A stretch of 64,000 nucleotides of DNA, from positions 1-64,000 of the forward strand of contig CAWBSY010000003.1 of the NCBI GenBank assembly GCA_963791575.1, given 5' to 3'. Both the position numbers and the translations under genes were made by a program. Source of the stretch: JAOAPG01 sp963791575 (lineage in GTDB: Bacteria; Acidobacteriota; Terriglobia; Terriglobales; Acidobacteriaceae). Below the pieces are notes generated by a model that saw nothing but the letters and a program-made list of their open reading frames with translations, was not told the origin of the DNA and searched no databases. Position 1 is the first letter of the stretch; each line of letters opens with the position of its first letter. Positions 27,906-36,974 of this stretch are shown in pieces.

Positions 27906-28829
27906 CTATTCGGTCGCGTTGCCGTATGTGGGGATTTCCTGCTCCATTAGATAGAGGAGCCGCTGGGCTCGTGCACCCCAATCTGATTGCGAGGATTGCA
28001 CGACAACCTTCTGAGCTAAGGCCACCGCTTTCACTTTCGATTCCGCTGATTTCTTCGCCTGATCGTCACTCTTGTAAATTTCGATCAGCGCCGAACGCCG
28101 GTAAGCTGCGTCGAACAACGCTTCGGCGAGAGCCGGAGATTGCGGGTGGTCATTGGCATACTTTTCGTAAATATCGGCTTCTTTATCCGGACACTTTGGT
28201 TGCGCCTGCCAGTCGCCGCACAGCTTATTGTCAATCAGATGAAAGGCAGCGAGATCGGCCCACTTTGTGCCCGGAAACTTCTTCATGACTTCCTTCATAT
28301 ACTTCTCTTCCATCCCCTCGCGCAGATATGCCTCCTGTTCTTTTGCCGAAGGACGGGACATAACGTCGGCCTTTTCGATCTGCCAGCGAATATCTGCAGA
28401 GCGATACATGGCTTCGCCAGCTAGGACGGAGGTGGGGAAATATTCAGCAGTGCGATAGTAGAGGCGCATGGCGTCCTGCGCTGCTCCGTTGCGTCCGTGG
28501 CTGCGGCTGGCTTGATCCTCGGAATCCACGGCTTCACCGAAGAGAATCTTGTCGCCGTTCGGAGTCGTGGTTCGAACTACGCCTTTGTCTTGCATCCAGC
28601 CGGTAATGGTTCGCTCTTCGGTAAGGTTTGCTTCCACCTGAATCCAGTTACCACTGGTCCCAAGGACTACAACTTCACGCCCTCGCGCGATGTCAGCGAG
28701 TTTGACAGAATTTTTGTCCGGGGAGACATAGATTGCTCCTTCATACACGGGGGCTGCACGAAGGGCGTCCGCGAAAGCGATAGAGCAGAAAAGCAGCGCA
28801 ACGGCAGTCAGTTTAAGGAGGACCTTCAT
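27906..28829 (-). CDS. exported SH3-domain and TPR-like protein
   Basis: 307 residues. A signal peptide (LLKLTAVALLFCSIAFADAL) is followed by a bacterial SH3 domain at about 27-85 (IYVSPDKNSVKLADIARGREVVVLGTSGNWIQVE). The remainder is helical with TPR-like spacing (AMRLYYRTAEYFPTSVLAGEAMYRSADI; IYEKYANDHPQSPALAEALFDAAYR). It resembles outer-membrane assembly lipoproteins in repeat form but lacks a lipobox. It overlaps the upstream PLP-enzyme gene by four bases (ATGA), showing translational coupling. Its role in the cell envelope is inferred only from context. Confidence 0.7.
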   Translation of the reverse strand: MKVLLKLTAVALLFCSIAFADALRAAPVYEGAIYVSPDKNSVKLADIARGREVVVLGTSGNWIQVEANLTEERTITGWMQDKGVVRTTTPNGDKILFGEAVDSEDQASRSHGRNGAAQDAMRLYYRTAEYFPTSVLAGEAMYRSADIRWQIEKADVMSRPSAKEQEAYLREGMEEKYMKEVMKKFPGTKWADLAAFHLIDNKLCGDWQAQPKCPDKEADIYEKYANDHPQSPALAEALFDAAYRRSALIEIYKSDDQAKKSAESKVKAVALAQKVVVQSSQSDWGARAQRLLYLMEQEIPTYGNATE

Positions 28830-29815
28830 GCTGGACGTTTAGTCTTTCGCTGAAGTTCGGCCAACATTTGCGGATCAATATTACCGCCGCTGATTACCGC
28901 AACATTTATTTTGGTATTTGGTAGTTGATCGCGATGGAACAGGAACGCTGCTGTCGCAACCGCTCCGCTGGGTTCCGCCACTGTCTTCGGATTCGTCGCC
29001 AAGCGCGCCATTGTCTCTTGAATTTCATCTTCGGTGACGGTCACGATATCGTCTAGAAATTTCTGGATATGCTCAAAATTGATCGGACCAATACTCTGTG
29101 TGCGAAGCCCATCCGCAATGGTTCGAGAAACCTGTTCAGCAGGGAACTGGACGATTTTGCCTGCGCGCAGACTGGCTTGCGCATCGGCGGCGAGTTCCGG
29201 TTCTACTCCGATGACTTTTACACTCGGCTTGCTTAGTTTGATCGCTGCAGCAACTCCACTGCTCAACCCGCCTCCGCCTACAGGTACTAAAACTGTCTCC
29301 ACGTCGGGCAGATCTTCGAGAATTTCGAAGCCGATCGTACCTTGCCCTGCAATAATCTTTTCGTCGTTATACGGAGGAACGATGACGTATCCGTGCTGTG
29401 TCGCCAATTCTTCAGCTTTGAGCTGTCGTTCCAGACTCCCCGGTCCTACTAGAACTATTTCCGCTCCCAGTGCGGCCGTCGCCTCGCGCTTGATTGCCGG
29501 AGCGTTGTTCGGCATAACGATGACTGCTTTGGCCCCCAAAGCCCTCGCGGCGTAGGCCACTCCTTGCGCATGATTGCCGCTGGAATATGTAATCACGCCG
29601 AGTTTTCGTTCTTCAGGAGTAAGTGAAGCAATCTTGTTGTAAGCCCCACGTAGTTTGAAGGCGCCGATAGGCTGAAGGTTTTCCGGCTTTAAATAAAGCT
29701 CGCGGTTGTCGTTCGCGGAATCGAGTTCATGGACATGGCAGCGGATCAGTCCGGTGCGCACGGTGATATCGCGTAGACGTGTTTGAGCTTCGCGGATGTC
29801 GTCGAGTGTAATGAT
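28826..29815 (-). CDS. PLP-dependent threonine/serine ammonia-lyase-like enzyme
   Basis: About 329 residues. Family-like sequence (ITLDDIREAQTRLRDITVRTG) extends upstream of the first GTG (29761), but no ATG, GTG or TTG precedes it before a stop. The best start is the ATC at 29815, which sits 7 bases after GGGAGA and may be a mutated or misread ATG. The PLP lysine is Lys54 in GAFKLRGAYNK. The phosphate-binding loop PVGGGGLSSG and the C-terminal SGGNID are present. It deaminates threonine or serine or related hydroxy amino acids. The regulatory ACT domain of biosynthetic IlvA is absent, so it is the short catabolic or racemase-like form. Confidence 0.82.
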   Translation of the reverse strand: MITLDDIREAQTRLRDITVRTGLIRCHVHELDSANDNRELYLKPENLQPIGAFKLRGAYNKIASLTPEERKLGVITYSSGNHAQGVAYAARALGAKAVIVMPNNAPAIKREATAALGAEIVLVGPGSLERQLKAEELATQHGYVIVPPYNDEKIIAGQGTIGFEILEDLPDVETVLVPVGGGGLSSGVAAAIKLSKPSVKVIGVEPELAADAQASLRAGKIVQFPAEQVSRTIADGLRTQSIGPINFEHIQKFLDDIVTVTEDEIQETMARLATNPKTVAEPSGAVATAAFLFHRDQLPNTKINVAVISGGNIDPQMLAELQRKTKRPA

Positions 29816-29968
29816 TTGTGATTCTCCCGATTGACTGGCTAAGCGACCGATCCAAGCTTCCGGCCTGAAACGTCACTCATAATCGAGAGTGCCTTGTCTG
29901 TGCGTTTTTTGCAAGTCGCCCCCACCTTCGCGCAGACGTTTAGGGCTGCACTTAGTGATTTGCCATTA

Positions 29969-30006
29969 TTGACATCATGATGCCTTAATTGATAGCATCA
30001 TGATGT
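29969..30006 (+). promoter_or_regulatory. vapB promoter with two palindromic operator arms
   Basis: TTGACA (29969-29974) is a -35 box. CATCATGATG, itself a perfect palindrome, occurs at 29973-29982 and 29996-30005. With flanking bases the arms form a 12-bp inverted repeat. The second arm covers the GTG start codon, and a weak -10 (ATAGCA) implies a near-leaderless transcript. This is typical of antitoxin autorepression. Confidence 0.55.
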
Positions 30007-30247
30007 GCGTACCACTCTTTCTCTCGATGATGATGTTGCCCGACTTCTCGACAAAGAAAGCCGGCGATCTGGCTCCTCTTTCAAGGAGGTGGTCAATCAC
30101 TTTCTTCGTCTCGGCTTAATGGCATCGAAGCGGCCTGCCCGGAAGCCGTTTGTGGTTGCTCCTCGAAAGCTAGGCCTGCCTTCCGGACTTACTTACGATA
30201 ATGTTGAGCAGCTAGTGGAAGCGTTGGAAGGCCCGGCTCACAGGTGA
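30005..30247 (+). CDS. VapB-type antitoxin
   Basis: 80 residues from GTG 30005. The N-terminal ribbon-helix-helix (MRTTLSLDDDVARLLDKESRRSGSSFKEVVNHFLRLGL) is typical of VapB proteins. The C-terminal tail (GLPSGLTYDNVEQLVEALEG) would neutralise the toxin. Its stop overlaps the start of the toxin gene by four bases. It would autorepress through the palindromes that overlap its start. Confidence 0.75.
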   Translation: MRTTLSLDDDVARLLDKESRRSGSSFKEVVNHFLRLGLMASKRPARKPFVVAPRKLGLPSGLTYDNVEQLVEALEGPAHR

Positions 30248-30730
30248 TTGTTCTTGATGCCAACATACTCATGCGTATGACAGCGCCTCGTCCTACCATG
30301 CGAGGGCTCGCGTCTGGATCGAGCAGGTATTCTCCGGAACCGCGCCTATAGGATTGCCATGGCAAACGGCTGCTGCATTTCTGCGGATCATGACCAACCC
30401 CAGGTTGCCGGGGGAGCGGTTCAGCCTGGAGGAAGCGGTGCAAATTGTGGACAGGTGGTTGGAACAGCCGAACATCCGGGCACTGGCCCCTGGAGATGAT
30501 CACTGGCCGCTTTTTCGACAGATATGATTGAGGGGCAAACTCATGGGCCGCTTATCACGGACGCACAACTGGCGGCACTGACGATTGAATATGGCGGCGT
30601 GCTACACACTACAGATCGCGATTTTGCGCGCTTCCCGGGACTTCGCTGGACAATCCCTTGGCTTAGCTTCGCATCGCAAAATCCCCGCCCTTCGCTTCGC
30701 GATAGGACGGGCGCACCCAGCTCTTCTTGA
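30244..30730 (+). pseudogene. VapC-type PIN toxin, doubly frameshifted
   Basis: Starts GTG ATT GTT CTT GAT GCC, giving the first PIN Asp in VIVLDANILM. Near 30275 a base is missing; in the next frame the protein continues DSASSYHARARVWIEQVF, then FLRIMTNPRLPG. Near 30525 a second indel is needed to reach the third frame, MIEGQTHGPLITDAQLAALT, where the acidic residues of ITDAQLAAL and TTDRDFARF lie. All four PIN acidic residues are therefore encoded but in three frames. Intact PIN proteins are Mg-dependent RNases of about 140 residues. Either the toxin is dead or the sequence has two errors. Confidence 0.75.
30680..30712 (-). terminator. possible terminator after rnj
   Basis: On the minus strand CCCGTCC can pair with GGGCGGG (one G-T pair), followed by GATTTTG. 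It lies about 20 bases beyond the rnj stop. The T tract is weak. Confidence 0.35.
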
Positions 30731-30733
30731 TGG

Positions 30734-32398
30734 TTAAATCTCCAAGATCACCGGCATAATCAGCGGCCGCTTTTGTGTCTGCTTGGAAATGTACCGCTTC
30801 AAGTCCGTCCGAATTTTTTCTTTGATTACGCCGTAATCTGTTTTTTCTTCGTCGCTTGAAAGTTCCAGCGTGTTCATTACGACTTGACGGGCACCGTCCA
30901 TCAATCCATCTTCTCCTGCAGAAAACCCTCGCGTCACGATTTCAGGGGCAGATTCTACTCGTCCTGTCAGTTTATTGATGGCAATGATCGGCAGCACGAT
31001 GCCATCTTCACTCAGATGGCGCCGGTCTTTAATGATTAAATCCTCGACCACGTCGGTTCGCGAACCGGAATCGATGCATATTCGGCCCACGTTGATGCGT
31101 CCAGCTTTGCGTGCGCCCAATTCGTCGAATTCGAGAACGTCGCCGCTCTCGATCAGCATTACGTTCCCAACCGAACCGTGCATTGCTCCCGCGAGTTCAG
31201 CGTGCAACTTGAGCTGCCGATATTCACCGTGTACCGGAATAAAATATTTCGGTTTAACCAGGTTGATGATCAGGCGTAGCTCTTCCTGACTGGCATGTCC
31301 GCTGACGTGAATTGGCGGCGAAGACCCGTCATCATAGATAACATGAGCTTGGCGCCGGAAAAGGTGGTCCACCATGCGGTAGATTCCTTTTTCGTTCCCG
31401 GGGATAATGCGCGACGAGAGCATCACCGTGTCGCCCTTTTCAATTTTCGCGTGCTTGTGATTGTCCACCGCGGCCCGCGACAGAGCCGACATCGGTTCGC
31501 CCTGGGTTCCACTAATCAGGACGCAAACTTTTTCGGGGGCGAAATTCTTCATCTCGCCGGGATGAATCAGCAGTCCCTCGGGAATCTCGATGTAGCCAAG
31601 ATCTTCGGCAATCTCCGCCGAATTATTCATCGATCGGCCAACGAAGGCTACTTTGCGTCCGTGTTCCCAGGCCATTTCGACCGCAAGCTTGATTCGGTGT
31701 ATCGAAGAAGAAAAGCAGGAGATAAATAACCGTCGTTGCGTATGGGCAAAAACTTCCTCGAACTTGCGACGCACGGCCCGCTCGCTCGGCGTATACCCTT
31801 TGCGCTCAACGTTGGTTGAGTCCTGAAACAGGGCGAGCACTCCCTCTTTGCCATACTCCGCGAATGCATGCAGATCAAATAGCCGATTGTCGGTGGGAGT
31901 GGGATCAACTTTGAAATCGCCAGTGTGAATTAGCACGCCCAAAGGCGTATGGATAGCGAGAGCCACGCAATTAACGAGGCTGTGTGTGACCTGAATAGGA
32001 TTGATGGTGAAGGGGCCAATCTTAAAGCGTTCCCCGGGCGTGATCTCATTGAGTTCTGCATCGTCGAGAAGCCCGTGCTCTTCGAGTTTGTCTTCGACGT
32101 AAGCAAGTGTGAATTCGGTTCCCCAGACGGGAACGTTCAGCTCGGAAAGAATAAACGGCAACGCACCGATGTGATCTTCGTGCCCGTGGGTGAGGACAAT
32201 GCCTTTCACGCGCTCGCGATTTTCGGTGAGATACGAAATATCTGGGACAACAATATCCACGCCCAGGAGCTCTGCTTCCGGGAACATTAATCCGGCGTCA
32301 ATGACGATGATGTCATCGCCCCAACGCACAGCCATGCAGTTCATTCCGAACTCGCCCAGACCTCCGAGCGGTACAATTTGCAATTTTCCAGTTGGCAT
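30734..32398 (-). CDS. rnj: ribonuclease J
   Basis: 554 residues, normal length. The metallo-beta-lactamase core carries the zinc motif THGHEDHIG (His71, His73, Asp75, His76). Beta-CASP motifs follow, including DFKVDPTP, STNVERKGYTPSE and the VHGEYRQL stretch. A C-terminal domain is present. It is a 5'-3' exoribonuclease and endonuclease acting in mRNA decay and rRNA maturation in the cytosol. It has no ribosome site-independent features to comment on. The vapBC remnant lies between it and the PLP-enzyme operon. Confidence 0.95.
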   Translation of the reverse strand: MPTGKLQIVPLGGLGEFGMNCMAVRWGDDIIVIDAGLMFPEAELLGVDIVVPDISYLTENRERVKGIVLTHGHEDHIGALPFILSELNVPVWGTEFTLAYVEDKLEEHGLLDDAELNEITPGERFKIGPFTINPIQVTHSLVNCVALAIHTPLGVLIHTGDFKVDPTPTDNRLFDLHAFAEYGKEGVLALFQDSTNVERKGYTPSERAVRRKFEEVFAHTQRRLFISCFSSSIHRIKLAVEMAWEHGRKVAFVGRSMNNSAEIAEDLGYIEIPEGLLIHPGEMKNFAPEKVCVLISGTQGEPMSALSRAAVDNHKHAKIEKGDTVMLSSRIIPGNEKGIYRMVDHLFRRQAHVIYDDGSSPPIHVSGHASQEELRLIINLVKPKYFIPVHGEYRQLKLHAELAGAMHGSVGNVMLIESGDVLEFDELGARKAGRINVGRICIDSGSRTDVVEDLIIKDRRHLSEDGIVLPIIAINKLTGRVESAPEIVTRGFSAGEDGLMDGARQVVMNTLELSSDEEKTDYGVIKEKIRTDLKRYISKQTQKRPLIMPVILEI

Positions 32399-32498
32399 TA
32401 TGAGTATTTTGATCGTAGCACAGGGTGAATTCTGGCGAGGTGTCCGGCTGCACGCCAGAAATCAGCCAGGTGCATGCTTGTGTAAATTCCGATGCTGG

Positions 32499-33008
32499 TC
32501 ACTCTGAGGTTCGATGGTGAGCATTTCCTCCATAACAGGACAGAAAGACCGCAATGTCGTGGCTACCGGTTAATCTGCGGACCCGCACGTCCGGTGCATG
32601 AGAAACTCTAGCCGCCTCAATGCGAGGACGGTTGACCCGGTCGAATTTCCAAATGAACGTTAGCACTTTCTTGAGTCCGCCTATTCGGTGAGTCTCGCCA
32701 CGCTTGAACACTCGCGTAATTGCACGCCAAGCGCAGTACAACTTTGAGCGCTCGATCCAAATTATAAGAGTAGCGCGAGGTAATCGGATATCGAAGGTCG
32801 CGATTGCAAAATTCCCATCGCTGATCCACTCATCACCTGCGTGCGCTTCCTTCACCAAGGTTCGGAACGCGGGAACGTCTTTCTCGTCCCAATCCGACTG
32901 CCAGATCGTATCCAGACAGATAACGGGGGCACTGATCCGTTCGCCAAGCTGGCGCGCCAAGGTTGTCTTTCCGCTGCCAGCGCAACCCAAAATGACAATT
33001 CGTGCCAT
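32499..33008 (-). CDS. P-loop kinase-like NTPase (FlaR/adenylate-kinase-like)
   Basis: 169 residues. It opens with MARIVILGCAGSGKTTLARQLG, a Walker A close to the N-terminus. Residues VICLDTIWQSDW (LD-x3-W) and WISDGNF are characteristic of 'topology modulation'/FlaR-type kinases of the adenylate kinase superfamily. IIWIERSKLYCAWRAITRVFKRGETHR supplies the basic lid. It is a small cytosolic ATPase or kinase of unknown substrate. It is divergent from the EcsC gene, which starts about 100 bases away. Confidence 0.75.
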   Translation of the reverse strand: MARIVILGCAGSGKTTLARQLGERISAPVICLDTIWQSDWDEKDVPAFRTLVKEAHAGDEWISDGNFAIATFDIRLPRATLIIWIERSKLYCAWRAITRVFKRGETHRIGGLKKVLTFIWKFDRVNRPRIEAARVSHAPDVRVRRLTGSHDIAVFLSCYGGNAHHRTSE

Positions 33009-33106
33009 GATTTTTGGCTACTTTCCTACATGAATGCTAGTACAGAGCTGGTAGGGTTTGGCAAAGCGTTCGACGATATAATCTGAATCTGCATCTAAGC
33101 TGGCCT

Positions 33107-33802
33107 ATGGTGGAGGACATCCGCAAATCGTGGCTGGGACGCCGGGTTGAGAGCGCTCTGCGGAGCGGCTTCCAACATGCCTATGAAACGGTTAAGGTGG
33201 ATCCCTCAAAATTTCTTTTACAATTGCGGATTGCGCACGGTTTGCCGATATCAACTTTCCAGGGCGTTTATTCGGTCGAGATGAGCGTCCTAGATGACCT
33301 TGCCCAACAGGTGATCCGCAGCGGCGCAAAAGTTGCAATGGCGGAGGGAGCCGGTTTCGGACTAGGCGGTTTAATCACGATTGTTCCCGATCTAAGTATT
33401 CTGGCCGGTCTGACAATGCGCACGATTCAGAAGCTGAGTTTGCTGTATGGCTTCGAATACAACACCGAAGAGGAAACGGCGGAGTTGTGGATCGCTGCCG
33501 CCACTGCTGCGGGAGTCGACATCAGCCGTGACCTCCTCGAGAAGCAGGTTGTGAAACGCTTTGTGCCGCGGGTGATTCAGCGTATCGCGGTGAAGACGAG
33601 TCAGGAGATGGTTGAAAAGTGGGCAGGGCGGTTGATTCCCGTGGCGAGCTCCGTGATCGGCGCTGGGCTGAACTATTACTTCGTGCGCGCCTGGGGTGAG
33701 CGAGCGAGCGCACATTTTCGGCAGCGGCATTTGGAAGCCCGCAACCAAATGAATTCCGCGTCACAAACCATCCCGCCCACTATCGAAGCAACTTTTTCGT
33801 AA
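33107..33802 (+). CDS. EcsC family protein
   Basis: 231 residues. The EcsC-like region (about 50-200) contains the Gly-rich stretch MAEGAGFGLGGLITIVPDLSILAGLTMRTIQKLSLLYGF and a late Gly/Ala segment (IPVASSVIGAGLNYYFV). Both resemble membrane-associated helices. EcsC proteins are named after a Bacillus ABC-transporter operon but their function is unknown. No ABC genes adjoin it here. Confidence 0.75.
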   Translation: MVEDIRKSWLGRRVESALRSGFQHAYETVKVDPSKFLLQLRIAHGLPISTFQGVYSVEMSVLDDLAQQVIRSGAKVAMAEGAGFGLGGLITIVPDLSILAGLTMRTIQKLSLLYGFEYNTEEETAELWIAAATAAGVDISRDLLEKQVVKRFVPRVIQRIAVKTSQEMVEKWAGRLIPVASSVIGAGLNYYFVRAWGERASAHFRQRHLEARNQMNSASQTIPPTIEATFS

Positions 33803-33941
33803 CGATAAAGTTGGAACGGGCGCACACCTCGCCCGCTGCCCATTGCCAACACTGAAGCCAAGCTGCTGATGCTGAGGCACGCATTCGAAACTTCGGCAGG
33901 TGCCTACAACCATAATCGGCCTTGATGGCCCAGGATTGTAT

Positions 33942-35554
33942 TCAACTTGGCTTGCCTGAAATCCCGAATGAACGAACTGGCTTTTTTGTCTTCTGCTGTT
34001 TGTCGTCACGATCCACAAGATCCAGTCCAAACGAAGGATGCTCGTAAGTGCCGGTGATTTTGACGGGCGCTGCGTAACCAGCTCGGTGCTTCTTGAAGAA
34101 GGGATCCAATACCTTCAGCATAAGAGCTTTCATACCGTGCGTGGTCTTCGACAATTCGGAGTTCGTTCTCAATGTCCCATGCAGATCGATCTTCTCATTG
34201 ATTATGTTGTAGGTCCCGTGCAGTTGAGCATCCGCACCTGGAATGCTAAAGGAAAGAAGCGAAAAATTAGCGGTGCCATCTTTCAGTACGACATGGCCTT
34301 TCAAATCGGAAAGGACAGTCTCAGGTCTGATCTGGTCCGGCTCATTTTTGCATGATCTTTTTCTCCGAGGGCACCCTGGCTGAGAGTGTTCACCCCCTGC
34401 TGAGTGTCAGCCTTGGTAAATTTGCCATCGTCGATTCCAAAATCGCCCTGTAGCTCTACCTTTTCTAAGAATGATCGTTTCCCTGGCGGGATTAAGACCT
34501 TCGCCTTAAAGTTAACGATCCCTGACATTGCTGCTTGTTTCGAACGGGTAAAAAGATCCAGGATATCTTCAATGCGCCCTGCGTTGGTCGCTATATTGAG
34601 CGATGTCGTCTTGCCCTTTTCAGTCTCATTTCCCGCGATGCTGCCTGCTGACCGAACGGTGGTTCGCGAGAAGTGTGCCGTGACATCTTGCAGAAATGTG
34701 TCTCCGTTTTTGCCGTTAACTTCGGCTCGGAACTGGGTTCGCAATGCTAGGTGATGGGAACTTGAGGTCACTGTGAAGTTCGGCGTATCGGTGGTTCCCT
34801 GAACGTCGACATGATCCAGCGTGCCAGCGAATTTTCCGGAGGAAGATAACATGCCCGCGATCGCTTTGAACACACCGAGATCGGCTTGCTGGAAGAGATA
34901 TTCTCCTGAAACAGGGGTTTTGCCTACATCGTCCGCATTCCATGGACCGAATTTTCCATCCGTCGCTATTTCCCCCGGCGGCTCAGGGTTAGAAAATTTT
35001 GCCTTAAATGATGCGGGTCCCTGTGCGCCGGCGTTGCTTAGAGCGAACTCACGAAAGCTAAATTTAAGCGGCTGCTTACCCGGATTTTTTGACGCCACCT
35101 CGAGGATCGCACCGTCCGCAGTAAGATCGTCGATGACGACGGCTGATCTATTTGGCGTTTGGAATTGTTCACTCGTTCCACGCGGCGGCGCTAAGATATG
35201 CAGGCCTTCAACGCGAATGTGACTCACGTGTTTCGCGAATAGACCGAAAAAGCTGCCCTGTATCGTTATCCTTTCAGCGGTGATGAGAGGAGCGGTACCC
35301 GGCTTCGGATTGTGCTGGAATGTTACGTGTTCGAGCACGCAACCGGGTCGGGGAAAATAGTTGGCGTGAAAATTTCTCAATTGGACTTTACTCATACTGG
35401 CGTCTTGCAAATCTTGTAACACCGCTTCGCGACGGAATGGCCACCGTGCGCATAGTATGGCTATCCCAATGAGAAAAATGGCGCATACCGCGAATAGAGC
35501 GATCTTGATGGGTTTCAGTGATCTTCGAAGCGGAGTTATGGTCGTCGCAGTCAT
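33942..35554 (-). CDS. AsmA-like protein, frameshifted at 34345-34349
   Basis: The N-terminal membrane helix (IKIALFAVCAIFLIGIAILCA) anchors a long beta-rich periplasmic domain, with the AsmA-type opening LITAERITIQGSFFGLF. The first frame ends in an abnormal tail after KDHAKM. If one A is added to the A5 run at the lesion, the protein continues KNEPDQIRPETVLSDLKGHV into the second frame. That frame has the conserved C-terminal AsmA pattern (HGTYNIINEKIDLHGTLRT). The total is about 537 residues. AsmA/TamB-like proteins act in outer-membrane lipid transport or homeostasis. It is a homopolymer indel, probably an error. Confidence 0.75.
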
Positions 35555-35641
35555 TCGTAGTAACGAACAGCAGTAGTGAACAAAATCTTGGAGGCGAGTA
35601 GTGAGGTTAGGGTTGTTAGCTCGTCGATGTCTATTAATTTC

Positions 35642-36856
35642 TTAGAACAGTGACAATTGCCGTGGTCGGGTATCGGCAGAATGCGCTCGGGTGCGATCGA
35701 ATACAGTGCGGCCGCCTAAAGAACTGGAGATCGCCTTCTCGTGCGAGATGGAGGCAGCAAAATCGGCATGCGGTGCGCTTGATCGCTCGACAGTTCGCAC
35801 GAATGCATCAAGTCTTCGAAATCCTTCCACTTTCTCAGTATGTCCGAGCTTCGCGCTGTCTAGCGAACGACGCAGTACGCCGATAGTCTCGTCGTATGTT
35901 TTAAGAGGAACAGGAAAAGGGTGACCATCCTTTCCGCCAAGAGAAAAAGAGAAGCGCGCCGGATCCGAGAACCGCGTTGCAGTTCCATGGACGACTTCTG
36001 CCACGAGCGCCAGCGTTTGCAGAGTCCGAGGGCCGAGTTTCTCAAGCAGCAGCAACGACGCGAAATCGCGGAACTCGCGTTCGTAAGCGACGGCGAGAAT
36101 TGCACCTAATCGCTTGACGTCTACATTCGAGGCTCGAACTTCATGGTGTTTCGGCATGACCAGTGTACGAATATCCCGCAACGTCACTTCGGGGCTTCGA
36201 GCTACTACTTCCAGCAATGCATTTTGAGCGGGCTTAGATTCAGCATCCACGAGATTCATAATCGTACCCTGATGGTCGCCGACAATCCCGGTGTGTGGTT
36301 CGTTGGTGAAATCTCGGACAGTTGCAGAGTGCCAATGGTAGCGACGAGCGAGGGCGTTGCCGGCATTCATTCCTTGCTGAACGATTGTCCACTCGCCGCT
36401 GTTGGTTACGACAAAGCCGTGAAGATAAAGTTGGAAGCCATCAGCAATTGCGTTATTGTCCACGCGCGCAGCCAGACGACTAGTGCGCACCAAAGAGTCG
36501 CCGTTCAGACAGACCTTTTCTGCGTAATGACGCAGTTCGTTCGGTGTCTCGCGGGAGTGACGTCCTCGGCCACCGCAAACATAAATTCCCAGCTCATGAG
36601 CGCGTGGATTCAAACCCCTTTTGAGGGCTCCGAGTACCGAGGTCGTGATTCCGGATGAGTGCCAATCCATTCCCATGACACATCCCAAAGCCTGAAACCA
36701 GAAGGGATCAGCAAGGCGAGAGAGTAACTCCGATTTGCCATAATGATGGACGATATTCTCTGCGATTGCGGTGCCGAGAAGGGTCATTCGATCGGCCAAC
36801 CATCGGGGCACGCTGCCGCCATGAAGCGGAAGATCGGCAATTCCGGAGCGCTTCAT
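35642..36856 (-). CDS. DUF763 domain protein
   Basis: 404 residues from the ATG of MKRSGIADLPLHGG, which is the conserved opening of DUF763. The conserved body includes PFWFQALGCVMGMDWHSSGITTSVLGALKRGL and the central WTIVQQGMN...ARRYHW. The family is widespread in archaea and bacteria, with unknown function. The C-terminal 50 residues are more variable. It is divergent from the GH2 gene with an intergenic gap of about 118 bases. Confidence 0.85.
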   Translation of the reverse strand: MKRSGIADLPLHGGSVPRWLADRMTLLGTAIAENIVHHYGKSELLSRLADPFWFQALGCVMGMDWHSSGITTSVLGALKRGLNPRAHELGIYVCGGRGRHSRETPNELRHYAEKVCLNGDSLVRTSRLAARVDNNAIADGFQLYLHGFVVTNSGEWTIVQQGMNAGNALARRYHWHSATVRDFTNEPHTGIVGDHQGTIMNLVDAESKPAQNALLEVVARSPEVTLRDIRTLVMPKHHEVRASNVDVKRLGAILAVAYEREFRDFASLLLLEKLGPRTLQTLALVAEVVHGTATRFSDPARFSFSLGGKDGHPFPVPLKTYDETIGVLRRSLDSAKLGHTEKVEGFRRLDAFVRTVERSSAPHADFAASISHEKAISSSLGGRTVFDRTRAHSADTRPRQLSLF

Positions 36857-36974
36857 ACTAATAAAAATATTGTAATGCCACGGAGAGGGGATTGCGTTCC
36901 AATTCGCGGTCAAAAGATGCAATCAGCAACTCCGGGTCGTAAAATACCAAATCGCAAGCGTTTCAGGAGAAAAC

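Noticed and set aside
29034..29555. 173-residue plus-strand frame
   Set aside because: Antisense to the PLP ammonia-lyase gene and without its own features.
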